From Liquidambar formosana (lineage: Eukaryota > Streptophyta > Magnoliopsida > Saxifragales > Altingiaceae): 64,000 nucleotides of DNA. The number at the start of each line of letters is the position of its first letter. The first letter of the stretch is position 1. Positions 48,301 through 58,679 of the stretch are shown piece after piece. The notes below the pieces were generated by a model. The model was not told the origin of the DNA. It saw only the letters and a program-made list of their open reading frames with translations, and made no database searches. The stretch is from contig CM077824.1 in the NCBI GenBank assembly GCA_039720395.1, positions 20,607,046 to 20,671,045 on the forward strand. The letters are read 5' to 3'. A program made the translations under genes and the position numbers.

Positions 48301-48914
48301 GGAGGCCTTCTCTTTGTGCGCAGCCCCAGTGGTGTGTTATGTGCAAAGGAGCTAATGAGAGCATTGATCATCTTTTTTTGCATTGCCCCATGATTAGTTG
48401 GTTGTGGAATAAACTCTTTTGCTGCGGCAAGGAGGTTTGGGTGGTTCAGGTTCTAGATTGTGTTTTGAAGGTTGTTGAGATTGATTTTTGGGGTTTTGGA
48501 AAGGGGAGGAAGCCTGGAATCCTCTGGAAGTGTGCTTTTATGGCAGTTTTTTGGGTTATTTGGCTTGAGAGAAATTCAAGGATTTTTGAAAATAAGGAGT
48601 CTTCCTTGAATCATTTGTGGGATAGGGTGCATTTCTTTGGATCGTTTTGGGCTCGTTCTTCCAAAGATTTTGCAGACATTCCTTTATTCTTGTTGAAGAC
48701 TGCTTGGATGGCTGCTTGTTCTTGAGTTTTGGTCCTGTTTTACTCTATTATGTATTAGTTTTGTTTTGCTTTATTCCGTTGTTTATCTGGTTGTAGGTGG
48801 AGTTCTTGTCCTCCTCTTGTAATTGTCTTTTTCTTCTTCTTTTAATAATATATTTTTGTTGTTGTTGATCCCAGAAAAAAAAAAAAAAAAAAAAAGAAAA
48901 AAAAAGAAAAGAAA
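45375..48914 (+). mobile_element. L1-type LINE, 5'-truncated
   Basis: The copy begins inside the endonuclease domain and runs to a poly(A)-rich tail (48876-48914). AGGGTCTGTGTCC (45362-45374) recurs as AGGGTCTGTTTCC (48915-48927) directly after the tail. This 13-bp repeat with one mismatch is a good target-site duplication and fixes the truncation point. It differs from the LINE at 19 kb: the coding region ends after the zf-RVT-like block without an RNase H domain, so it belongs to another lineage. Confidence 0.9.
45388..48725 (+). pseudogene. LINE ORF2 (partial endonuclease, reverse transcriptase, zf-RVT), decayed
   Basis: The frame reads FWAELISLYGLC then GGHFNVIRS, where the endonuclease motif normally has GGDFN, so a catalytic-type Asp is replaced by His. 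SDHYPIVL at 45700 is intact. Reverse transcriptase motifs are well kept: KAPGPDGFT (46404), DFRPIILVSSLYKI, EGRQILDLALI, FKIDFEKAYDHVDWDF, GLREGDPLSPFLF and FADDTLFF (47110), so the catalytic Asp pair is present. Near the C-terminus, zf-RVT gives CVMCKGANESIDHLFLHC. It is broken by a frame change after 46150, a stop at 46686, another break near 47140, a stop at 47359 and a frameshift near 47700-47750. Confidence 0.88.
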
Positions 48915-48929
48915 AGGGTCTGTTTCCAT

Positions 48930-49290
48930 AGTTGAACTTTGTAGAGAAGCAACAAACTTGTTTTCATCTACCACCTATAGTTGTTGATTGAAGTCCAGTC
49001 TACTTTAGTGCGTCAAACCAAAACAAAAGATTTTCTTGCATAATTACCCTCTTTGTTTTCACAAATCTGAAGTTATGATACAATTTGATTCAGCTTAGAC
49101 CTTCTTTCACTTTATTTGGGGTGACACCTGCTACTTGTGATCTGTCATCATTTCTTCTTGATTTGAACCAAAATAGGGGCTTTAACAGGCTATTACAGAA
49201 TCTTGTGTACTGATTTGATTTGGCTGCAAGATTGATCTGATTTGAGGTCCTTTTTTTTGTCCCTACTAGTATTGGCTGAAACTATTCCTT
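48930..49290. other. No gene recognised
   Basis: Short AT-rich spacer between the LINE tail and the gag-like remnant. Confidence 0.5.
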
Positions 49291-49299
49291 ATTTTCTAA

Positions 49300-50240
49300 T
49301 ATGTTGCTTCAGCTTGCTACTGTTATGGCACATCAAGGTCAAGATAGAAGAGGCAAACAAAGAGGAAATGCTGTAAATTTCTATGATAATGTAAATTCAC
49401 ACCCTTATATGGGTAGAAATGTTACCAGCCAACAAAATCGGCCACAAAGGGAAGAAATTGGTGAGTTTAGGAGAAAAATTAAGGCTTTAATGGATGTAGT
49501 CCAGGGGCTGCAATATCCTCATTAGGTATTTGATGCCACTTATGACGTTGAAATCTTGGATTTTCAAGGAAGCCCTGATCCGGAAGATTTTCTTGCTTGG
49601 ACAAATGCTCTTGAGAGAATTTTTTTACCATAACATATCGGAAGATCAAAATGTCAAGATAGCAGACTTACCTCAAAGGTAGTGCTTCCAATTGGTGAAA
49701 ACAATTGCAAATGTTTTGCCGAAGGAGTGGACAAGGAAAGGTTCAAAGGTGGGACAAGATGAAGATGAATTTCTAAAGAAATTTCTACCTTTCCATTATA
49801 TGTCGTCAATTGACGAAATAGCCAATGAGCATCACAAGGGGCAAGCAATTCAAGTTTCTTGTGACGAGTACATTGTGGCCAAGAAGGAAAGTTTTCCTTG
49901 TGAAGATTTAGTGCATAGTATGGAATATACAGCCCCAGTGTTTGATGATTATTGTGAGCTAGGTGGCCATTATGTTTGATGAATATGACAATGAAGCATT
50001 TGATGATGAAGATTGTGGGCAAGCATTTGATGTTGACAAGATAGAAAGTGAAGAAATGGAGGGGTTTTCTAGTGCTGATTTTGAGTTATCGTCACTGAGT
50101 TTTGATGAATTTACTTGTGATTTGCCTTCTGGATTGCCTTTGAAGGAATATATGCCATCTTGTTTTAATGAAAAGCTTAAGGAAGCAACTCCTATCAAGG
50201 ATCTTCATCAAATATCTCGTCAAGATGGATGATCTCCATT
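49300..50240 (+). pseudogene. Ty3/gypsy-type gag remnant
   Basis: The frame gives IGEFRRKIKALMDVVQGL, a stop, then DVEILDFQGSPDPEDFLAWT and NALERIF. This is the start of the plant retrotransposon gag domain (pattern DIPEFEG...DEFLDWL). After a stop and frameshift near 49630-49690 another frame resembles the next gag segment (ASNWWKQLQ...GKVQRW..MK..FLP.HY). A later open stretch (49963-50232) is acidic (DEYDNEAFDDEDCGQAFD) and not recognised. Stops and frame changes show it is dead. No protease, RT, integrase or LTR was found beside it. Confidence 0.6.
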
Positions 50241-50249
50241 GGTAGCACC

Positions 50250-51800
50250 AAGAAGCTACATCTAGAGGGGAACTGATCCGTTCAATAGGGATCTCAGGTG
50301 TACCAAGTAAACTCATTCCCCACCACCCTTTTTTCTTAGTGTGTTTATTTATTTATTTATTTATTTATTTAAGGGAAATTGATGCTCTTTCAAAAGACTC
50401 CAACTGAAAAAATGTACATAACAAAAGGAGTAAATCATAATAATAAATCCATTTGATTTCTTGACCAGATGTGACTTGCCCTGCCTGCATCTCTTTGGCA
50501 TGCACTACCTACCCTTACCCTTACACGTTTGATAAACAATTACCACTTCCAATGCCTTTTTTCATGTACATAACAAAAGGAGTAGCTATCATTATAAACA
50601 GGTAGGCTTTCAGAATATCTTCCACAATCTACTAAAATGAAACTTCACAGCCCACAGAAACTGCAACATTCAAAAGTGCATTTCACATCAATACCAAATC
50701 TTGCCAAACTTTCACTGGCAACATCAGCTGAAATTCAACTTAGCTGCTAAACTACTTAAAATAATTCAAAGAAAGGTCAAGAAAAAAAAATCAATAAAAG
50801 ACATAAAATTTTCACTTTTGACAGAAATTAGTAAATTTCTAATACACATGAAAGAAAAATAAGAATGAAAATGAAAAAATTGAAATGACATTTATGCATA
50901 TGTACAGTTAATATTATACTATATGTATCCAAATATTGGAGGTTGATTTTGGGTTGGGCTGATTTACAATAGAGGTTGATTCTTATTTCTTTTGACCCAA
51001 GATTGAACCACGTTACCCCAAGAACCAGACCAAACTAACTCAAGGAGGTCAATTTCAGCTCGGTTTACACCGGACCAAGTTGCACCCCTAGAGAATAGTG
51101 TCAAGTGGAATAACAATTTCTCATGTGGAGAAACCCACTGTTTTGGTGGTAGATAGCTAAAATTGTTTGGGTTATTTAAGACCCAAATAAAAATTCATAA
51201 TAACTCTTTATAGTAGTCGAATCAATTACATGATTTATATTTTATTAGTGACAACTAACTACTTCTAGTTGGTTTTCTTGATGTGGAAACTTTCTAGCCA
51301 GGCCTTCCCTCGTTCCCTCATTCTCAATTTTTTTCCAATTGCAACCTTAAAGAATCTTTTTTCTTTTTTTTTTTTTTGGTTTTCTGTTTTCTTTTTTTTT
51401 GGTAAATGAATAAGATCAACACTTCCAAATACATGTACGATCAACTAGATTTTCCTAAAGAAAGACCAAAATTTATGTAGGAAAGCTTTCCTCCTAACTT
51501 TCCAAATTTGAGTACTTTGAATCAAATCTCCTCTTTTATTAATCAAGAAAAATGATAATACTAATAACACTTTTGGGATCTCAGCATCATTAGTTTGGTC
51601 TTTTCCTATTGAAATTTATCTTGGTTTTTAAATAATAATAATAAATAATTTAAAAAAAAAACCCAAATTCGATATTTCGAATTTGCAACAGTTGACACTA
51701 ACAAGTCTTGTGGTTTTCAACAAAAGGAATGACAGCTTCTCACTATTTTGGGATCTTGCCATCATCAGATTGTGTTTTTGACGATCAGGTGAAGATTCCA
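50250..51800. other. No gene recognised; (TTTA)n at 50342-50371
   Basis: Non-coding AT-rich DNA with a tetranucleotide run (about seven TTTA units) and T-rich tracts near 51360-51400. Confidence 0.45.
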
Positions 51801-51811
51801 TAAGATTTCAG

Positions 51812-53175
51812 GGCGGGATTTTTGGCCATATCCTCATAGTATAATAATCCTTTAACAATTGAACCAAAACTAATTTAGTTTTTATCATAACCCTTTTCAC
51901 CCCAAAGGGACAAAAATACCCCCATTAAAACAATTTACACACGTGCGATCCAGCCTTCACTATTCTTGCCATTAAAATAAGGGTTACGTACACTCCAAAA
52001 ATTCTTGCAGGAAAATAGGCCTGAAAATGAAGCATCTCGTCAGGTCACGAGTTCCACCTTTCTCCATCCATATTCTCCGACAAAACTCACTATCAATCTC
52101 CCTTCTCCAACGAAGTTCACTATAACCCCACCCCATTGTCGATCATCATGATCGAGTAGATCTAAGAAAAAAGGGTAGGCACTAGCACTACATCTAAAAA
52201 AAACAAGAGGTTCGCTTCAACCATTGTTGACCACCCTCACTGAGCTTTCGTTGTCGCTGAGAAGTGTAGAATTTGTATATAACATAGTAATAATTTTATC
52301 ATTTCGTGCTTTGATAAATTTATATAGATAATAGTAATAGTTTGTTATTTTGTGCTTTCAAAATTTTATATAGAAAATAGTACCAGTTTACTATTTTTTG
52401 CTTTGAAAAATTTACATAGAAAGTAGTAACAGTTTACTATCTTGTGCTTTAAAAAATGTATATAGAAAACAGTAATAAATTACTATTTTGTGCTTTAAAA
52501 AAACATTCAATCAACTGCTCCCTTAAGTCAAACTCATACTTGATTACCAATTTTTATCATAGTAACAGATTATCATTTCGCACTTTGATTACCAGATTTA
52601 TCTTCAACCTCTCTCCTCCACAAACTCAAACCCTATACTTGGTTGAACTTAGATCTAGAGTTGTAAACAAATACAAATTTGGCATTTGGTCATGGTCTTC
52701 GTTGGAGAAGGTCACCAGCGTTGGAGAAGAAGTCGTCGCTAGTGGTGGGAGCTTCATCGTTTATCAGATTGGATTTAGATTTGGAGTTTTGTTAGTGATG
52801 GTCGTCGTCATTGGAGAAGAAACCCTCACTAGTAGTTGTTGTCGAAGAAGATCGACAAGCCATCGTCGTTGGAGATGAAATCCTCGTTGGTGGCCTTTGT
52901 CGAAGAAGAATATTTGCGTCGGAGAAGAGCCTTTGTTGCTGCAGTTGTCAAAGAAGAAGCATCACTGCTAGACGTCGTCGGAGAAGAGCTGTCATCGTCG
53001 TCATTGCTACCTTGCTGGTCGTTGCCTTGATGAGGTTCCATGGAAAATCAAAATTGTATTTGAAACTCAGGTTATAACCTTTTAAGGGTTAGGTGGGGAT
53101 TTAAAATTTTTTTTTTTTTTTCGTTATAGCTTATAAAACTACTAAATTGAGGGGTTATGGAGTTAAAAAATCTTG
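51812..53175. repeat. Possible inverted-repeat element carrying a GC-richer inner block
   Basis: The left end (51812-51865, GGGATTTTTGGCCATATCCTC) is weakly complementary to 53125-53168 (GTTATAGCTTATAAAACTAC...GGGGTTATGG) and is directly similar to 53176-53225. The inner block 52640-53050 is richer in CGTCGT/GAAGAA triplets, and its GGAGAAGAAG-type units recur. This creates overlapping frames on both strands with no recognisable domain. Boundaries and class are uncertain. Confidence 0.4.
52286..52510. repeat. 46-bp tandem repeat, about five units
   Basis: Units start at 52286, 52333, 52379, 52425 and 52471, each AGTAA-AGTTTACTATTTTGTGCTTT followed by A-rich sequence and TATATAGAAAA. Spacing is 46 bp apart from one 47-bp step. 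Units have diverged at several positions. No coding function. Confidence 0.85.
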
Positions 53176-53179
53176 GGAT

Positions 53180-53877
53180 TTTTTGCCATAGCCCTATGTT
53201 ATAAGAGTTTTTTTAACAATAGTCCCATAAACAAATTCATTAACCTCATACCCCCTTTTGACACCAAACTGATGGAAGTACACTTTTCTCACAAAAATAG
53301 TATTTGTCTTATTTTTTTCCCCATACGAATGGTGTCTCCTTTCCGCCGATCAATAAATTTATCTTTTTGAGTTTTTGCCATAGCTATTCAACTCAATGAG
53401 TTGACTCAATTTTCACAACCTCTAACCTTTGTTCCCACTTCCAAACCTTTGATGAAAACCACTGTCAACTTTTGCAATTTTTCTGTGCCAAAAAAAAAAG
53501 AAGAAAAAAAACACTCCTTTTAATGTAAAGAAAAGTAACATGTTATTGCAATCTCTCCATGCCCAAGAAGAAAAAAAAACTCATTTTTATGTAGAGAACA
53601 ATAACATACTATTATTTAATAATATGCAATAAAATAGTGACATGTTACTGTTTGATATCATAATTTGTAAAATAATAATACGTTACTAGTTTGAGAACAA
53701 AATGGTAACATAATTTTTTTTTCTCAAATTACTTAATCACAATGGGTATGGTTTTGAAGACCATGATAAGTAGATTCCAAAAATACAAGTTTTTATCAAA
53801 AATGGTTTTACATAAGGTGCTTTTAGTATCAAAAAAGAGAATGCCCCTACAAGCAAATAAGGGTAAATTAGGATATA

Positions 53878-53925
<48 letters not shown>

Positions 53926-54040
53926 AAAGGATGGGGTTATTGTTAGTAAAAATATTTGTATGTGGGTTAAGAGGTTAATGAATCTTTTGATGGAATAATT
54001 ACTAAAACCATTATTCTAAATGGGGTTATTGCCAAGTTTT
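53180..54040. mobile_element. Inverted-repeat element with about 75-bp degenerate ends
   Basis: 53185-53260 (TTTGCCATAGCCC ... AACAATAGTCCCATAAACAAATTCATTAACCTC) aligns with the reverse complement of about 53936-54040 (TTGGCAATAACCCC ... TTCATTAACCTC). The centre is non-coding and includes a long (AT)n run at 53873-53924. The arrangement is that of a non-autonomous DNA element. Its left terminal motif is shared with 51812. Confidence 0.55.
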
Positions 54041-54097
54041 CCGAAAATCTTTTGATGAAGTTATTGTCAAAGGGAGACCCCTTATAGGGGTAAGTGC

Positions 54098-54284
54098 TAA
54101 TATTCCCATTTCGAGAAGAACTTCCATGGGTCCGTGGCATGGGCCACGTGATGCAACCAACCAATCATAGCCAAGCAAAGTGGGATTGTGGGGCCAAAAA
54201 GTATACTAACAATCCCACTTTGCTTGACTGGTTGCACCATGTGGCCCATGCCATGGTTCCATGGAAGTTTTTCTCTCCCATTTC
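54098..54284. repeat. Near-perfect long hairpin
   Basis: The left arm (about 54098-54190) and right arm (about 54206-54284) are inverted copies, sharing ACAATCCCACTTTGCTTG, GTGGCCCATGCCA and CCATGGAAGTT. The loop is about 17 bases. The only larger difference is a gap of about 8 bases in the right arm. A transcript across it would form a long double-stranded stem. It is probably a MITE. Confidence 0.8.
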
Positions 54285-54564
54285 AATATAAAAGGAAAAT
54301 ATGAATTTCCATTAAAACGTGGAGGGGTTGAAAATAAATTTGGGGGTGGCAATTACCATTCCCAAATAGAAGAGGTGAAAAAGAAACCCCATTGGACTTT
54401 CTTTACAACTTTCTAATTTCTCAACTCTTCACCTATCAGGTGAAGAGTTCAGGCACCAACCCACCATTATCTAATCTCTCAACTCTTCACTAACTCTCTT
54501 TAATTTCTCTAATTTCTCAAATTTGGGGGTGGCAATATGAATTTCTAAGTATTGTCTTTTTATC

Positions 54565-54645
54565 TTTTGCATAGGGATTTCTTGGACTAGTGGAAAATTT
54601 TTAACTTTGAGAGATGGATGAGGTATGCATTCAAACTTCATTCAC
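54565..54645 (+). pseudogene. First-exon copy 1 of an ankyrin-repeat gene
   Basis: Contains CTTGGACTAGTGGAAAAT and then ATGGATGAG|GTATGC (ATG at 54614, donor after 54622). It matches copies at 55066 and 56319. It would encode Met-Asp-Glu followed by an intron. No matching second exon follows before the next copy, so it is a duplicated leader and first exon. Confidence 0.55.
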
Positions 54646-54656
54646 ATATCGTTTGT

Positions 54657-54959
54657 GGCCTGTTTGGGTGTCCAATTCGAAATTAAACAATTTGAAATTT
54701 TTTTACATAATATTGAAGGCACAAATCTATCACTCTGAATTAAAAATATTTATAAAGTTGGAATCATTATTATAGTTGATGCTATACGATCAATTTTTTG
54801 AAATTAATAAAGTGTCACTATTTTGTACTTCCACTCTTATTTGCAATGATGACCATCATTTTTTTCAATTTGTTAATTCAAGGTATTAGATTTATGCATC
54901 TAATACTGTTTAAAACTTCTTGAACTATTTAATTTTGAATTGGACACCTGAACAAGCCC
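54657..54959. mobile_element. PIF/Harbinger-like MITE
   Basis: The left end GGCCTGTTTGGGTGTCCAAT and right end ATTGGACACCTGAACAAGCC are inverted complements with few mismatches. The element is about 303 bp and non-coding. The G-rich end with GTTTGG resembles the PIF/Harbinger (Tourist) class. The 3-bp flanks (TGT and TAA) do not match exactly, so no clean target duplication is claimed. Confidence 0.65.
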
Positions 54960-55065
54960 TAAATGAAACACAGATATTGGATTATCAAAAGATTGATCCT
55001 CATAAATATCTTCATTTTTATTTGGCTGAAACTCAAAGCCTACTTTAAAGGATATTAGTTCTGAT

Positions 55066-55170
55066 CAAAAGATTGGTCCTTGACTTTGAAAGCTTTGTGT
55101 AGGGGATATCTTGGACTAGTGGAAAATTTTAAATTTTGAGCTAGAGATGGATGAGGTATGCTTTCAAAGT
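55066..55170 (+). pseudogene. First-exon copy 2 of an ankyrin-repeat gene
   Basis: Shares GGTCCTTGACTTTGAAAGCT and CTTGGACTAGTGGAAAAT with copy 3 and ends ATGGATGAG|GTATGC (ATG at 55147, donor after 55155). As with copy 1, no downstream coding exon follows before copy 3. Confidence 0.55.
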
Positions 55171-56318
55171 CCATAATTTTAATTTATTCTACTCGATTTT
55201 TAACTCGAAACCTAGTTGAGGGGACACTGCCTCAATTTTTTCTTTAGGGGTTATGTGAAAAAATGATTAAATATTAGGGGTTTCTTGTAATTTACTTTTT
55301 TAAAAAGAAAAAAATCTAAGGTAACAGACTGTCATTGCTAAACAACAACAGCGAAAACTTGACCACTTAAACCACAAAAAGTGGATTTTTTTTTAAAACC
55401 CATAATATCTTTTGTGTGACCATAATATCTTTTAGCAATGATAGTATATCTTGCTAGCAGGGTTCTTTTAGAAAAAGTCATTTACTCCTATATAAAATAT
55501 AAAAAAATAAAAAAAAAATGGTTCAACAAAAGCTACTGGGGATAGCTTTTCAAAATTTTATCTTTCCCTGATCTTATGCTTTACCCAATACACTCTGTGT
55601 TGGTATGCATGTGTTTGTGTTGAAACCTCATCCTCATCCTCAATGTTTTCATTCTCTCTCAGTGTTGTCATTTTATTTTTTGCCAAATAATTTTCTTTCC
55701 TCATATATGCCATTATGTCATTCTTGTGTTGAATCTTATTTCTTTCTGCTGCTAAATCTCCAACCATTATCCTTTTTTTTTTTTTTACTCAGATTTGTGT
55801 AAAAAAAGGGTATTCCCCATATTTGATATGGAGCTCTCCAATCCTTTATTCAATTTTTGACTTAGATCTTTTCTTAAAATTCCCAATTTATCCCAAATTC
55901 TCAAACCCTAGAAATTTGTTCCCGTAATTGAATCGTACCATTATTGCCAGCGACTCCATTATAGCTCCAACGGTGTGCCGACAACTCCATGGCAGCTCCG
56001 GTAGCTTCAACAAATACAAGCAAAGAGAAAAGAAGGAGAAAGGGAACATTTTCTATCCAAGAACTCTGAGAATGAGAGAGAAATGAGTCTCCGCGATAGA
56101 TCCAGTGAGTTTCCGGCCAATTATAGCTGTGGAATCTTTTGACAGATTTGCCCCTCATGTTTGAGTACGGTTTTGATGTCCCCCTGATTTGGGGAAGAAT
56201 TTGAGTATCCAAAGATTTGATATGGATTTGAGTATAGGGTTGGAGACTGGTTTTTGGTGTTTTTGACTCAAATTTGATTTTGATATAGGTGTTGAGTAAG
56301 GGTTGGAGATGCTCTAAG

Positions 56319-57857
56319 AAGGTCCTTGACTTTGAAAGCTTTGCGTAGGGTATGATATCTTGGACTAGTGGAAAATCTTTAATTTTGAGCTAGAGATGGA
56401 TGAGGAGGTATGCATTCAAACTTCTTTCAAATATATATTTATATATATATATATTTTTTATAACGAAATTCCCAATATATGCGACTAATTGAGGTTTCCT
56501 CCTTTTTTTTTTTTTTTTGGGGGGGGGGGCGGGGGGTGCATGGTGGGGGTATTTTAATTAGGAATCATTGCTGGGGATGAGAAGGATGAATTCGTATCGT
56601 TCCTGAATGACCCAAAGACTCCACGTTATACTAAGAGATCCCTTGTTTTGGAGTTCATCTGTTTATCTAACTCAGTAAACTGTGGCACCGCATTGCTGCA
56701 AGGGGAGACACTTCTACGAGTGGACCTTAATTGTCCGCTTGAATGGGGATGGTACCTCTTGCATATTGTTGCTATGTATTTATTTCCCCGCTTAGTTGAC
56801 TTAATTTCTTCGACACGGAGCTCAAACCGATATCCCATTACATGATGCTTTTTGGGCGAAGGACTACAACGGGTTGCTCCCGCTCAATATAGCACTTAAA
56901 GCAGTCGGGTATGAGGGAGACTATAACTGCTGGTTAAGGCACAGCTATGTTTTCATTCTTTCTGATTTTCCTTTGCTGAATAATGTTGTATTCATGATGC
57001 AGTAATGATGATTACATTACTTTGCCTTCCAGAACTGGTTCGTATTTTCAGCACTATTTTTTTAATTGTAAATATAGTACCTTTACTAGGTAAAATGTTT
57101 GGGTTTGAAGTAGATGAACAATGTTATAAGAGCATCTCCAAAGGGGCTAGGTATTCTTTTCTCCCCTTTGGAGAGCAGGTCTCCCTTATTTAGTTGAGGG
57201 CAGTTAAGAGAGCTACCTAAAATAGACAACTCCCTATTCAAGTGAGTTTTTCCTCATAGGACTGGCTATTTTTTTATATCTATTTAAGAGAGCCAAGATA
57301 TCTAGCTAGATTTTGGGAGGCTCAAAGAGGCTAGCTACTTTAGACAGCATTATAGCTGGCCTCTTGGAGATGCTTCTTCTCTCTTCTTTAGGTAAGAATT
57401 CTAAAATAGCTGGTCTCTTGGAGATGGAAAGGGCTTGCCTATTCTGATTCACTTATACCTGTGGCAGAAGGACGGATTAGATACTGTTAGGATGCTTGCA
57501 TGGTCCTCAAAGGAGGTTGAGGAGACAGCTTACCATTATGCGAAGGAAGGAAAACCCATTGAGTTGGCTGTCTTGTTGATGGTCGCTCGGGAAAAGGTTC
57601 TAGGTTCCATCAAATTTCAGAGCAAAAATGGTCCTGCTTTGGATGGGACCATGACACTCTCCCAATGCATCGACCATGAAATCATCCCACTGATTGATGA
57701 GGAGTTCAAATTAATGGGAAAAGCTAAAATTAGGAAGTTAACTCGGATGTAGATGGACAAGATGGTGGTGATAAGATCTATGCTGCTGTTGCTTGAAGTT
57801 TTCGATAGGGCTGGTAATGTCATTGAGGAGTGTCTGCAGTTATGGCAACCTGATGTA
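56319..57857 (+). pseudogene. Ankyrin-repeat protein gene, broken
   Basis: First exon: ATGGATGAGGAG|GTATGC (ATG 56396). The main exon (from about 56562 or 56582) reads DEFVSFLNDPKTPRYTKRSL, TALLQGETLLRVDLN, WGWYLLHIVAMYLFPRLVDL and then, after one extra base near 56802, FLRHGAQTDIPLHDAFWA and NGLLPLNIALKAV. PLHIA, L-HGA and LLPLNIAL are ankyrin-repeat signatures, so this was probably a protein-protein interaction protein. A later exon (about 57466-57857) gives KDGLDTVRMLAWSSKEVEET, ELAVLLMVAREKVLGSIKF and, after a TAG at 57750, MDKMVVIRSMLLLLEVFDRA, ending at GAT|GTATGT. The frameshift and nonsense codon make it non-functional. Exact splice sites of the main exon are uncertain. Confidence 0.65.
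57131..57374. mobile_element. MITE with AGCATCTCCAA ends
   Basis: AGCATCTCCAAAGGGGCTAG at 57131 is inverted at the right end as CTGGCCTCTTGGAGATGCT (to 57374). The 244-bp interior is non-coding. A second partial right end (TAGCTGGTCTCTTGGAGATG) follows at about 57408, suggesting a nested or duplicated end. It lies between coding segments of the ankyrin-like gene. This terminal motif is common among plant MITEs. Confidence 0.7.
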
Positions 57858-58182
57858 TGTTATAATACCCCTTCCGTTCTCTTTGTATTTGTTCCTTCTT
57901 GATGCCTGTTGGGTTGAGATCTGATTCATCTAGTAATGTATAATAAGCCTTTTTTGTATGCGTTCGCATGTGCCTCTATGTATTTGGATCTAATATGCAG
58001 GGCTTGTAACGGACTTTCTTTGTGTAAAAGTTAATAGGTCTGAATAGCATTCCTAAGCAAATCAGCGTTGTGCCTTTGTTAATGCAAAGTAAAAACTGCG
58101 GTCTGGCAACCTTTTCTATTAAAAGTTCTAAATCCTGGTAAATTATAAACAAACCTTTTTTTGATTTTATTTTTATTTTTAT

Positions 58183-58675
58183 TGCAATGTATCTGTGCAA
58201 AATATGAGCACCAACATACTGCATGGTTTCCTGACACTGGTGCGACTGACCACATCACTGGTAATCCAGGTAACCTTCATTCTTTAGTCCCTTATCATGG
58301 TTCTGATGGTGTTATGGTTGGAAATGGAGACATTTTGCCCATTACTCACATTGGACAAGCAACTATTGGATCTGGGCCTCCAAATGTTTTATTAAAAGAT
58401 GTCCTACTTGTTCCAAAAATAAAGAAAGATCTGTTATCAGTTAGTAAACTTACCACGGATTTTCCTCTCCAATTTGAATTTGATGGGCATGGTTTTCTGA
58501 TTAAGGACAGGTCAACAAACCGAGGAGTGGCTAAAGGCAGCAAGAGAGGTGGTCTATATGCCCTTGATGGAGAACAAGTGGAATATTTTTCTTATCATTT
58601 TAGACGAATAACCAGTGAGGGTTGGCACCGACGACCTGGACATCCACAGCAATGGGTTTGGGCGGTTTATCACTA
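58183..58675 (+). pseudogene. Ty1/copia polyprotein fragment (protease and GAG-pre-integrase)
   Basis: The open stretch starts near 58183 with WFPDTGATDHIT, the aspartic protease motif D-T-G-A of copia polyproteins. It continues with VMVGNGDILPITHIG, LLKDVLLVPKIKKDLLSVSK, the region leading to GAG-pre-integrase, and then ends with WHRRPGHPQ, where active copies usually have WHRRLGHP. It stops at 58674. No integrase, reverse transcriptase, RNase H or LTR is present, so only about 160 residues of a normally over 1000-residue polyprotein survive. There are no stops inside the fragment, so the insertion or capture may be fairly recent. Confidence 0.85.
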
Positions 58676-58679
58676 GCGG

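Noticed and set aside
52456..53077. Several overlapping frames near 52.5-53.1 kb
   Set aside because: They come from triplet-rich (GAA/CGT) repeats, occur in several frames and on both strands, and show no domain.
54565..56430. Triplicated block read as LTRs
   Set aside because: The copies lack TG/CA ends and target duplications, and each ends in an ATG exon and donor, so exon duplication is the better reading.
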